From a virus, in IMG/VR virus record IMGVR_UViG_3300025898_000009, positions 1-50,750 of that record: a stretch of DNA of 50,750 nt. One strand, given 5' to 3'. The position numbers and the translations under genes were made by a program. Every line of letters starts with the position of its first letter. The stretch's first letter is position 1. Shown here in pieces: positions 41,353 to 49,727 of this stretch. The notes beneath the pieces are model-generated. The model saw only the letters and a program-made list of their open reading frames with translations. It was not told where the DNA came from and did not search any database.

Positions 41353-42187
41353 TTTCTTCTTGGGGTTTCGGTGTGAAGTGACTATGGATGGCCGCGATCA
41401 CAAAATTTGGCGTCTCGGAAAATTTTTTTCGAACATCAGCGATTGGCCACCATCCCGGTTTATCGACGGTTTTGTCGAAAAGTTCCTGGTCTGAATTTTT
41501 GATCGCATTCCAGATTTTTACGATTTCTGGATTTTGTAATTTTTTAATTCCAACGAGATGGGCTTCGATGTATACAATTTGTTCATCAGGTTGTTTTTGA
41601 ATTTCAATTCCCATCCATGAGGACAAGCGCCCCCACAAAGGGGCGCTTATGTCCGGATTCAAAGATGCGCTAGTAGTATCACGTACTACCCCCTTTACAG
41701 GGGTAGTACTACTCTTATCTACTCTTGTCTTGTCTTCTCTTATTGCATTGCGGTGGGACTGCGCTGGCAATGCGCTGGCATGTTTCTTTAAATTTGAGCC
41801 ATTTTGGCGGTTTATGCGCTGGCTATCCGGTTGCAATGCGCTGGCTATGCCGCCTTTATCCACTGGCATATCTTCCCACCTTTTTCGAGCTCTATTGGAT
41901 TGCTTTTTTGAGTACTCATCGAGCTCAATTAACTGCCTTAAAAGGAAGGAAATGACTATATTTTTGTCCTCGATTTTGATGATATTTTTGGCGTAGAGAG
42001 TGGTTAAATCGTCATCGGTTATATCCCTGATTCGGGCTTTCGCGCCCTCGACTGAAAGCTCCCCATTTTTATGAAAATAGTAGGCACACAATTGAATGAA
42101 GATGCCTTGTAAGTGTGAAGATTGATACAATATTTCTCCACTCAGCCACTCGCCAGTAGAGAATTTAAAGAAAGGCCACTTTTCCAT
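41342..42187 (-). CDS. Replication organiser/initiator-like protein with internal origin
   Basis: 281 residues from the ATG at 42185-42187. The N-terminal 100 residues (FKFSTGEWLSGEILYQSSHLQGIFIQLCAYY) fit the winged-helix organiser type of phage replication proteins (DnaD/phage replisome organiser-like). A Pro/Ser/Asn/Arg-rich linker (about 105-195) is low in complexity and coincides with the iteron/hairpin DNA at 41625-41867. The C-terminal part (about 195-281) is compact and may recruit the helicase next door. The gene order helicase, organiser, with an internal origin recalls the lambda O-P arrangement. Confidence 0.65.
   Translation of the reverse strand: MEKWPFFKFSTGEWLSGEILYQSSHLQGIFIQLCAYYFHKNGELSVEGAKARIRDITDDDLTTLYAKNIIKIEDKNIVISFLLRQLIELDEYSKKQSNRARKRWEDMPVDKGGIASALQPDSQRINRQNGSNLKKHASALPAQSHRNAIREDKTRVDKSSTTPVKGVVRDTTSASLNPDISAPLWGRLSSWMGIEIQKQPDEQIVYIEAHLVGIKKLQNPEIVKIWNAIKNSDQELFDKTVDKPGWWPIADVRKKFSETPNFVIAAIHSHFTPKPQEENEN
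41625..41867. other. Putative replication origin inside the organiser gene
   Basis: Two strong inverted repeats, 41625-41648 (9-bp stem) and 41672-41713 (10-bp stem with a further nested pair), lie next to copies of TGCGCTGGC. Perfect copies start at 41760, 41771, 41815 and 41837; weaker copies at 41749 and 41859 (7 of 9) and 41826 (6 of 9). All start points differ by multiples of 11 bp, so they face the same side of the helix. An AT-rich stretch lies at 41782-41806. The spacing is not a multiple of three, so protein repeats do not explain it. Confidence 0.65.
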
Positions 42188-42309
42188 AGAAAAAAATACC
42201 GGCACGCCAATAATGGCTCAACCCTCGATTCGAAAGAATCTATAGGACATTAAAGACGGCCGGATTATTTTTGATGTTTTTCATTTAAGAGTTGAGCGTT
42301 GTAAATATA
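42188..42309 (-). other. Leader/spacer between helicase and organiser genes
   Basis: 122 bp without a convincing gene. It holds a 7-bp inverted repeat GCTCAAC (42216-42222) with GTTGAGC (42291-42297) enclosing a small hairpin (42227-42240), and a 14-codon frame (42240-42284). It may be a structured RNA leader; the GTG at 42205 is an alternative start for the organiser. Confidence 0.35.
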
Positions 42310-43887
42310 CTAAAAAGGTTGATCATCATCTTTATCCGGATTCAATAATGAAGTCTGATTCGATGCCTCCGATGGAACGGTATAAGGCCCAAGCATAAAC
42401 ATACCATCCGGGTTTTGAGCGAGTATCATTTTCGATTTCAAGAATTCAATTACCCGGGAAGTATATTTTACTGACAAATCAGCCTTAAGAATTTCTTTTG
42501 ATGAATGTGAGAGGCGCTTTTTGAAAGTCTTTTCATCGCAGGACGCACCAAGACCCAAAATGTGCCGAGCGAATTCAAGGAGATGTGGAAGGGCATATTC
42601 ATTAAGATTAACCTTACCTGGCTCTTTAATGTTGGATTCGTCCATGACTGAGTAATTATTATCCGCATCCGCTGTGATCGAGAAGGATTGGAATGGTTTA
42701 TTACGTGAGAACTGGCAAGAGATGTGCGAAGTCATTTTGTCTTCTTCATCAAGTTCAACTTTGATCACTGTCTCCGACTTTTTTTCCAGGATTGTACCTA
42801 TCGCGCCGGTCATGTAACCTGTTGTTTTGGTTGTATGGATGACGGCCACGATGAGGCACTTGTATTGAGAGCTGAGCTTAAGGAATAGTTCGCCAATCTT
42901 CGTAGACTCTTCCTGAGAGTTGATGTCGTAGACTAAATCTGTAACGCCGTCAACGATAATCACTGACGGATTATAGGTCTCGCAAAGATGTTGCAAGAGT
43001 TCAATGCGCTGAGGGATCGTGGCATCGCGTGTGTGCACTGAAATGAATCGTTCCTGAGGTGTGGTTGATGCTTGGTCGAAGATGCGCTTAACAGAATGAT
43101 AGTAATGTTTATAGCCTTGTTCTGTATCAATATGGATTATTGTGGCATCTTCCGGAAGGTCTGCAGAGAAGCCAAGGAAGGCGCTATCAGTGAAGAATGA
43201 AGTCGCTAGAGCGGAGGCAGCGATAGTCTTACGTGATTTCGATTTGCCCGTTATAGTAATGATGTTCTCGCGTGATCCGATTGGGATGCCCTGAAGGTAT
43301 AAGAGCGTGTCCTCCTCTTGTGGTGGGTTGTCAGCGTTGAAAGAGTGGGTCTTGATGTATTGTTCGATCGAGCGTTTGGGGGAGACTACCCGAATGCCTT
43401 GAATAGACTTATTGACGTTGTCAAGTAGTTCGAATACATCCGTAGTATCTTCATAGGCATCATGATGAATCTGTGAGGCGATTTGAATGATGTCGCGCTT
43501 AATCGACATCTCGATGATGATCCTCGCGTGGTATTCAATGTTGGCGGCTGAACTCACCTTAGAAGTAAGTTCAGCGATGTAATAGGCACCTCCAACGATT
43601 TCGAGTTTGCCTGATTCTCTCAGTTGATGCACAACTGTCCGCATATCTATCGGCTTGCCCTGAATCCATAAGCTGAATATTGCGGAGTATATTTCTTTGT
43701 GTTGGTCCGTATAGAAATGGTTAGGGCGGATAAGATCGACTATTTTAAGGAATTCATTATTACTTAAAAGGATTGCGCCTAAGACTGCCTCCTCAAGTTC
43801 GTTAGCCTGCGGCGGAAGTTTGCCTAAAGATTCGGATATGTCTTTGGCTTGCGGGCGTGAGCGATATGGGGTGCGGGGTTCAGACAA
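42310..43887 (-). CDS. dnaB: Replicative helicase: DnaB N-terminal domain joined to a RepA-type ATPase
   Basis: 525 residues. Residues about 25-130 are a DnaB N-terminal domain (PPQANELEEAVLGAILLS start, then a PNHFYTDQHKEIY block). The rest is a RecA-fold ATPase: atypical Walker A ITGKSKSRKT (Arg replaces Gly before Lys-Thr), Walker B VIIVDGVTDL, and a Thr-rich switch region. This looks closer to RepA/AAA_25 hexameric helicases than to DnaB's own C-domain. It is likely the replicative helicase, loaded by the organiser gene downstream. Confidence 0.8.
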   Translation of the reverse strand: MSEPRTPYRSRPQAKDISESLGKLPPQANELEEAVLGAILLSNNEFLKIVDLIRPNHFYTDQHKEIYSAIFSLWIQGKPIDMRTVVHQLRESGKLEIVGGAYYIAELTSKVSSAANIEYHARIIIEMSIKRDIIQIASQIHHDAYEDTTDVFELLDNVNKSIQGIRVVSPKRSIEQYIKTHSFNADNPPQEEDTLLYLQGIPIGSRENIITITGKSKSRKTIAASALATSFFTDSAFLGFSADLPEDATIIHIDTEQGYKHYYHSVKRIFDQASTTPQERFISVHTRDATIPQRIELLQHLCETYNPSVIIVDGVTDLVYDINSQEESTKIGELFLKLSSQYKCLIVAVIHTTKTTGYMTGAIGTILEKKSETVIKVELDEEDKMTSHISCQFSRNKPFQSFSITADADNNYSVMDESNIKEPGKVNLNEYALPHLLEFARHILGLGASCDEKTFKKRLSHSSKEILKADLSVKYTSRVIEFLKSKMILAQNPDGMFMLGPYTVPSEASNQTSLLNPDKDDDQPF

Positions 43888-44989
43888 TTGGCATAGATTT
43901 AAAGATATGCTTCACGGTGTCGCATTGCCAACCGTTGCCTAGTTGTTTATAGCGTTGTGAGTCGCTCACGCCTTGCGTATAGTTATCTGGCAATCCTTGG
44001 AGGCGTTCGCATTCGATTGGAGTTAGGCGGCGGATTCCGTAATACAAAACATTATTACGCCCGGACAATTGTTCATTTAATGCTGGCATTTTGCCCCTTG
44101 AATCATATACTCTGTTTTGTTGGTACGGCTGAACTCCGCCTGATTCTTTTGAGGGATTTATTTGCATAATCATGGTGCGAGCACCATGATTATCATTCCC
44201 TTTAAAATAGTTGGCATCTAAATTTAACGACTTATTCTCACGACCAATAAATGTGTTTTTATTGATCGTTCCGCTAATGAAAGTTTTTGGTGAATGTGCA
44301 GATATTAACGAATCTGTTTTTTGGTTACTAAAAGATATGATGCCAAGTTCTGATATTCCTGAACTTCTTTTATCTCCACGATGAAATCTTACACCCCGTT
44401 CGGTAACATTAACACCTCTAATTCTACTCAACGCTGACTCACTCAAATAATATCTTTCATCCACATCATCTTCCAAAATATCCCCCAAAACAATTCCCCG
44501 GTCAATTGGCTGTTCAGTCGGAAAATTAGTCCAATAAAATCTTACTCTATTTTGTGCGCTCACCAATGAAGAATTAATCTTAACAGGCTCAACTCCCAAA
44601 TGCTCACTAATAATATCCTGCCATTCTTTTTTCATCCTCACGTTCTCCAAAAGAAATAATATCGAAGGATTAAATCGTTGTAATGCTTTCAGAATCCTCG
44701 CGTATTCAAAAAACAACTTCGAACGCGGATCATCGAAGTTTAATCCCTTCCCAGCGACCGAAAATCCTTGACAAGGTGAACCCCCAATAAGCAAATCAAT
44801 CTTAGTGCGACCAGTGATGTTAATTCTGCGAACATCGCCTATATGGATTGTCTCCGGATAATTCTTTTTCGTTACTTGAATGGCGTATTTATCGACCTCA
44901 CTCGCATAATAATTTTGAACTGGAATACCCAATGATTTAAGACAATATTGTCCACAGCTAATTCCATCAAACAAACTCAATACATTCAT
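43880..44989 (-). CDS. DNA (cytosine-5) methyltransferase
   Basis: 369 residues. Motif I LFDGISCGQ at the start, motif IV GGSPCQGFS with catalytic Cys 73, motif VI ENV (115-117), motif VIII QNRVRFYW, and the late QLGNGWQ (motif X) are all in place. It would methylate cytosine in phage DNA, protecting it from host restriction. No restriction partner gene is present, so it is an orphan enzyme. Overlaps the helicase start by 8 bp. Confidence 0.93.
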   Translation of the reverse strand: MNVLSLFDGISCGQYCLKSLGIPVQNYYASEVDKYAIQVTKKNYPETIHIGDVRRINITGRTKIDLLIGGSPCQGFSVAGKGLNFDDPRSKLFFEYARILKALQRFNPSILFLLENVRMKKEWQDIISEHLGVEPVKINSSLVSAQNRVRFYWTNFPTEQPIDRGIVLGDILEDDVDERYYLSESALSRIRGVNVTERGVRFHRGDKRSSGISELGIISFSNQKTDSLISAHSPKTFISGTINKNTFIGRENKSLNLDANYFKGNDNHGARTMIMQINPSKESGGVQPYQQNRVYDSRGKMPALNEQLSGRNNVLYYGIRRLTPIECERLQGLPDNYTQGVSDSQRYKQLGNGWQCDTVKHIFKSMPIV

Positions 44990-44992
44990 AAT

Positions 44993-45343
44993 TTAAAACG
45001 GCTGATAATCTGGGTCATTAGTTCCTTTCGCAGCGTTGTCACTCAATGACATCGGGAAAATATTGCCCGCAACGTAACCCCTGTCATTCACTCGGCAATC
45101 GATTGTCATTGACTCGGCGGTTATGCCTTTATTTTCGACGTAATCATATTTCTCATCGAAGTTCATGAACTGTTCGAAGGTGAGTTTAAACCGTTTGCCT
45201 CGGCGCTTCGAGTTGGCCTTAAGATTAAGATAAGTTGCACGATGCGGATTGCGCTGCCTCCATCGGCGAGTTACGTGCATGTAGCATCGTTTATGGCCAG
45301 GTTTCCTAGGCTTGCGACATCCGGATTCAATACAACGTTTCAT
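44993..45343 (-). CDS. Zinc-finger / HNH-like protein (possibly degenerate)
   Basis: 116 residues. The start KRCIESGCRKPRKPGHKRCYMH has a CxxxxC...C...H zinc pattern; then YLNLKANSKRRGKRFKLTFEQF, and the block SMTIDCRVNDRGYVAGNI is reminiscent of HNH-associated homing-type proteins, where D and N of such a motif are catalytic. The key His of HNH is not evident. It may be a DNA-binding relic or accessory to the methyltransferase. Confidence 0.5.
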   Translation of the reverse strand: MKRCIESGCRKPRKPGHKRCYMHVTRRWRQRNPHRATYLNLKANSKRRGKRFKLTFEQFMNFDEKYDYVENKGITAESMTIDCRVNDRGYVAGNIFPMSLSDNAAKGTNDPDYQPF

Positions 45344-46989
45344 CGTTCAATGATTTGAAGTTGAAGATATTTTTCTTTCTCTTTTTTAAGGAATGATGAC
45401 GGCACACGGAATCGACCTAGTTCGTCCATTTGAGATCTGAATCGTCCGTTCACCTGAGAAGTCAGGAATAGTTTTTCGTTCTCGTTTTTGTCGTAAACTT
45501 CGATTATACGATTTACTTTCTTTTCAGCGTCCGCGCGTAATCGTTCCTCCATTTCGTGATAATCGGTTGACAGTCGCGCGATGAGATAATCCCAAACCTC
45601 ATCATTAAGCGCGAATGAATTCCGTTCGCAATAATTACGATATTCATAGTACGCTTTAAAACCAGGTTTATTAATCTGCGGCAATCGCTTGAACATTGCG
45701 TAAAGCCTATCGAACTCTTTAACGGTTTGCAGGTTGACAATCTTCTCGCGCTGAACCCGATTAATTTCAATGAGCTTAAGCCCTTCAATTTCTTTTGGAA
45801 CTTTAGTCCTTACCTGTCTCCCTGATTCGTCCTCGGCGACGAACTCGATCATCTCCATCATTTCTTCAATCTTCTTTTTGGGCTTCTTATAGCCCTGGAA
45901 ATAACGCTGCCAGTTAATGACTGAAAAGAATTCAGGGTGATCTTTGCAAAGACCTGCATTGTCGAGAATGATGCAATGAGGTTTTGAGGAACATGAAATC
46001 AAGAACTTGCGATGTTCAGCATCCATCGCATCTTTAATAATTTCATTGTCAACGGTGTTTGCTCTAGATGCCATTTGCATCATTAACGAAAGTGATTTCG
46101 TTGGCCTTGCGAGTTGAATGAAGTCACAGTTGGGTATGTCCGTTCCTTCTGTGGCTATTCCAACATTTATCAAGACTTGTATCTTTTTCTCTTTAAGCGC
46201 ATTGAATATACTTCTACGCTGATCGGCAGGTGTGTTAGCATCGACTATTTCGGCCCTTAATCCTGCTTTGATGTATTGCTCCTGGATTTTAGCAGAATGG
46301 TTTCGGTTAACAGCATAACAAAGGCCAGACATGCCCTGGCAATGGTCCATGTAAGATTCTACGATGGGTGCGAGTTCCATTGCTTTAACTGATTCGTCCT
46401 CTTTATAATCGCCAGCGGATAAGTGAACCTTAGACATATCTGGCATTGATGCCGCGAAATATTTGAATGGCGTTAGCCATCCTTGATCAATACCTTCGAG
46501 CATTTGAAGAGACTCCACTAGCACGTCGAATATTTTTGTGAAGCCGCGTCCGCCTAAGCGATAAGGAGTAGCAGTAATGCCTAAAACTTTCGCATATGGA
46601 TATTGCTCTATTATTTTACCATAGGAGTTGTCTTCTAAAACGTGATGACATTCATCGCAGATAATTAAATCCGCAGGGGGAAGCTTGCGCCTTATCAAAG
46701 TTTGTATTGAAGCCACTTGGCAAGGCAATGAGTAGTTAGGCTCCATCCCAGCTTTAATTATTCCTGAGAATATTTTATTCTTATGAAACGTGTTCCAACT
46801 CTGAGTTATAAGTTCTTCGCGATGGGCTATGAAAAGGACGCGCTTTGATTTTAATAGAAAGCCTTTAATGATATCTGTCGCTATAACCGTTTTACCTAAT
46901 CTTGTGGCCATTGCGAACATCACATGATTATGTGACTCGAATGCCTGCAAAATATTTGCTTCCGCTATCGCTTGGTAATCTCTTTGCAT
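45340..46989 (-). CDS. SF2 (SSL2/DEAD-like) helicase
   Basis: 549 residues. Motif I MATRLGKTV (unusual, lacks the Gly of TGxGKT), Ib FIAHREEL, II DECHH, III ITATPYRLGG, and later TEGTDIP. Motif VI MQMASRANT departs from the usual QxxGRxxR: only one Arg is present. It belongs to the operon of replication/recombination enzymes, overlaps the VRR-NUC gene by 25 bp, and could unwind branched DNA. The C-terminal 180 residues are helical and unrecognised. Confidence 0.85.
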   Translation of the reverse strand: MQRDYQAIAEANILQAFESHNHVMFAMATRLGKTVIATDIIKGFLLKSKRVLFIAHREELITQSWNTFHKNKIFSGIIKAGMEPNYSLPCQVASIQTLIRRKLPPADLIICDECHHVLEDNSYGKIIEQYPYAKVLGITATPYRLGGRGFTKIFDVLVESLQMLEGIDQGWLTPFKYFAASMPDMSKVHLSAGDYKEDESVKAMELAPIVESYMDHCQGMSGLCYAVNRNHSAKIQEQYIKAGLRAEIVDANTPADQRRSIFNALKEKKIQVLINVGIATEGTDIPNCDFIQLARPTKSLSLMMQMASRANTVDNEIIKDAMDAEHRKFLISCSSKPHCIILDNAGLCKDHPEFFSVINWQRYFQGYKKPKKKIEEMMEMIEFVAEDESGRQVRTKVPKEIEGLKLIEINRVQREKIVNLQTVKEFDRLYAMFKRLPQINKPGFKAYYEYRNYCERNSFALNDEVWDYLIARLSTDYHEMEERLRADAEKKVNRIIEVYDKNENEKLFLTSQVNGRFRSQMDELGRFRVPSSFLKKEKEKYLQLQIIER

Positions 46990-47381
46990 TGGTAAACGAA
47001 TGACTTAGTGAGTTCATTGGTTATCTTTCCATAGAGTTCCAAGAAATGAGCGTAAGACTTTACGACCACAACGATACCATTGGCCGCAACTATCTTTGTG
47101 TGAAACGCAATCTGATCTTTTGAAAGTTTATCCTTCGTTGATTCGTTCTTCACTTCAAATCCGACAAATCGCGAAGTCGTGTCTGGCATATTCCAGCAAC
47201 AAAGTATATCAGGGCATCCTTTATCATTCGGCGCTATTCGGCGAAACGAACCCACGATAGGATTGAATGTTCCTTGAGTATTCACGCGAAAAGCGAAATG
47301 ACCTTTTAAGTTAAGGAAGTTTATTATTCCTCTTGTGATATTATTAGTTGTTGCTGGGACTTGGCGAGTGTGAGTTTTCAT
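46965..47381 (-). CDS. VRR-NUC nuclease
   Basis: 138 residues. The PD-(D/E)XK core is GCPDIL (Pro57-Asp58) and FEVKNE (Glu76, Lys78), with LSKDQIAFHTKI after it and a late GIVVVVKS strand, matching VRR-NUC domain proteins. They act as structure-specific nucleases, often with SF2 helicases. Here it is coupled to a helicase on one side and a methyltransferase on the other. Confidence 0.85.
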   Translation of the reverse strand: MKTHTRQVPATTNNITRGIINFLNLKGHFAFRVNTQGTFNPIVGSFRRIAPNDKGCPDILCCWNMPDTTSRFVGFEVKNESTKDKLSKDQIAFHTKIVAANGIVVVVKSYAHFLELYGKITNELTKSFVYQCKEITKR

Positions 47382-48364
47382 AACTCAGCCTTCAATTGAG
47401 AATCAGCGTAGGTCAAATCATTCTTAAGACCATCGACATTTTTTATCATTTGTTTGAAATAAGAGTCTTTCAGCTCTATTCCAATTGCCTTACGATTCAA
47501 TCGGAGTGCACCATAAACTTCACTACCGACTCCCGCGAAAGGAGTGAGCACTATTTCATTCGGATTCGACCATAATTCCACACAACGATCGATAACATCT
47601 AATTGCAAAGGATGGACATGTTTTTCATCATCCTCATCTTTACTTTCTTTATAAGATAGGACATTATCAATTCTGATATCGTCCCAAACACTTGAAGCAT
47701 AACGCTGCCAAATGATGTGACTGAGTTTATTTGTTTTAGGATATTCCCATCCTTTGTATTTCTTTTTTAATTGGTCGAATGTACCATACTTCTCGACCAT
47801 TTCAGGAAGAATAGGAGTTTCACCAGCATAATGAGAAAGTCCGAAGGCATGAGTTACCGGAATAGCGTTTTCTCCACGCTTTTTGAAAACAAGAATATAA
47901 TCAGGCATAGCTGTAAAACATTCAGTCGAATCTTCAACTATAAGTTTGTGCATTAGTGATCGCACCATTGTCCTCATTCTCACTTTCAAGGGCTCTTTCC
48001 AAATAGTAATTTGGTCCTTCCATGCGAACCCATATTTCTGATGAAGTTTAACTACCATAGCGGGAAAATACCACATATCGCCAGTCTTTGAATCTTTAAT
48101 GTTGGTGACATGGACCGCAGTGATTCGCCCAGGTTTAGTGAGCCTCGAAATTTGGGCAATTAGATATTCGTATTGTTGAAGGAACTGATCGCGATTCTCG
48201 CAATTACTGAAATCCAATTCGCTTGAGCTATAATTATACAGTCCTGCAAAAGGTGGCGAATAAACCGATAAGTCGATTGATTCATCTTTCAAAGTTGGAA
48301 GAACCGCCATGCAGTCACCGCAATAGAGAGCATGAGTATCTTTAATAATTTCTTGCTTTATCAT
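47378..48364 (-). CDS. DNA methyltransferase (N4/N6 class)
   Basis: 328 residues. Motif IV YSPPFAG (36-40) is an SPPF form of the catalytic motif, seen in N4-cytosine and related beta-class enzymes; motif I-like TPFAGVGSEVYGAL lies near residue 280. The sequence order (IV before I) is typical of this class. Base specificity is uncertain. It is coupled by ATGA to the VRR-NUC gene and overlaps the SNF2 helicase by 4 bp. Confidence 0.85.
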   Translation of the reverse strand: MIKQEIIKDTHALYCGDCMAVLPTLKDESIDLSVYSPPFAGLYNYSSSELDFSNCENRDQFLQQYEYLIAQISRLTKPGRITAVHVTNIKDSKTGDMWYFPAMVVKLHQKYGFAWKDQITIWKEPLKVRMRTMVRSLMHKLIVEDSTECFTAMPDYILVFKKRGENAIPVTHAFGLSHYAGETPILPEMVEKYGTFDQLKKKYKGWEYPKTNKLSHIIWQRYASSVWDDIRIDNVLSYKESKDEDDEKHVHPLQLDVIDRCVELWSNPNEIVLTPFAGVGSEVYGALRLNRKAIGIELKDSYFKQMIKNVDGLKNDLTYADSQLKAEL

Positions 48365-49725
48365 AAGAAGGAAGGTAAGGTTATAGGCTTATCGAATTCA
48401 CGAGATTTAACTTCGTATTTTTTATTTAGATTGATATTGAGTTTGTCGAACAATTCATTGGCTTTTTTTGATTTAGCAATGAGCGCATCCATTACGCGTT
48501 TTTGACCATCGGAATAAACAAGATCTGCAATTACTTCGCGTTGCTGCCCGAATCTCCAAAAGCGCCGTATTGCCTGATAGTATTGCTCATAAGAGAATGT
48601 TGGAAAATAAATCGTATGGTTACAATGTTGCCAATTCAAACCGAATGCGGTCATTTTTGGCTTGGTGATCAACTTTTTTATTTGACCTTCAGAGAATGCT
48701 AAAAGAATCTCCTCCTTCTTATCAATATCCATTGAGCCGTGAATCTGATAAGCGGACTTATCAAGCTTTTCTAATAAATCACCTTCTGGATTAAGATTGC
48801 ACCAATAGACTGAGGTTTCATAGTTTTCTGAAAGAAGTCGGGCGAACTCACAACGTTTAGTAATTGTCATTTTGTTCTCCTCCCTCACTTCCGTCAATCT
48901 CCTAGCAAGTTGATTGAATAATTGAATTTGCCCATTGACAATTAAATTATGTTCGTCCTTAACTGCATGGTGATGCACTGTTAATTTAGGGAGAACGTGA
49001 GTCGAGTTATCGAATCCTAAATCGCTAGGCTTGCGCATGGAGATAGACCAGGAAGAAACCCATTTAAAAAAATTTTCCTGAGCATGGCCCTTCAAAATCC
49101 ATTCCGTTCCTATATTCATTGGGCTGATTGTATCTTCATTGTTCGTGAAGAATATGGTTAGCATATCGGTATATCCGAGATAACCCAAAGCCTCTGAGCT
49201 CGTACCTAATTCAATGAAGTCGTTGGGCGAAGGCGTTGCTGTGAAAAGAAAACGATACTTGATTAGTTTAAGAAATGATGTGCAATGTTGTTTTATTGCG
49301 CCTTCAAAGTTTTTAAGAATTGAACTCTCATCCAGGATAACGCATTCAAAATCAGAAGCGACAAATTTGTCGAGGCGTTCGTAATTGCAAACGATTATTT
49401 TTTTTGTGAATTGGCCATCCTTGGAGTATTCGATGTCGTCAATTCCGAATTTTTCAGCCTCTTTAATGAATTGGAAAGCAACCGCAAGAGGCGTGATTAT
49501 TAATACTGGTTTGTTAGTTGCTCTAATGTAATTCGATGCGATAGTGAGTTCAATAATTGTTTTGCCGGTCCCAGTATCTAAGAACAAAGCGCAACGACCT
49601 TTTTTGATTGCGTATTCAGTAATGTATTTCTGAAAAGGAAACATTCGTTCCGGCATCCAGATTGTTTCAATGCCGAAGTTCTGAATAGAATGCTTTTTTG
49701 ATTCTATGAAATCGTAGTAGTTCAT
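48361..49725 (-). CDS. SNF2-family helicase-like ATPase
   Basis: 454 residues from the ATG at 49723-49725; the longer reading from 49749 would overlap the exonuclease gene by 22 bp. Motif I FLDTGTGKT, motif II DESS (instead of DEAH), III FTATPSPNDF, and VI QAIRRFWRFGQ are clear. The DESS form is common in phage SNF2-like proteins. It is a translocase or helicase, probably acting in DNA replication or repair. It is next to the exonuclease and the methyltransferase. Confidence 0.88.
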   Translation of the reverse strand: MNYYDFIESKKHSIQNFGIETIWMPERMFPFQKYITEYAIKKGRCALFLDTGTGKTIIELTIASNYIRATNKPVLIITPLAVAFQFIKEAEKFGIDDIEYSKDGQFTKKIIVCNYERLDKFVASDFECVILDESSILKNFEGAIKQHCTSFLKLIKYRFLFTATPSPNDFIELGTSSEALGYLGYTDMLTIFFTNNEDTISPMNIGTEWILKGHAQENFFKWVSSWSISMRKPSDLGFDNSTHVLPKLTVHHHAVKDEHNLIVNGQIQLFNQLARRLTEVREENKMTITKRCEFARLLSENYETSVYWCNLNPEGDLLEKLDKSAYQIHGSMDIDKKEEILLAFSEGQIKKLITKPKMTAFGLNWQHCNHTIYFPTFSYEQYYQAIRRFWRFGQQREVIADLVYSDGQKRVMDALIAKSKKANELFDKLNINLNKKYEVKSREFDKPITLPSFL

Positions 49726-49727
49726 CT

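Noticed and set aside
41649-41996. Rightward open frames over the iteron region
   Set aside because: Cys-rich, hydrophobic translation opposite the replication gene, with no start signal; explained by the iterons and hairpins.
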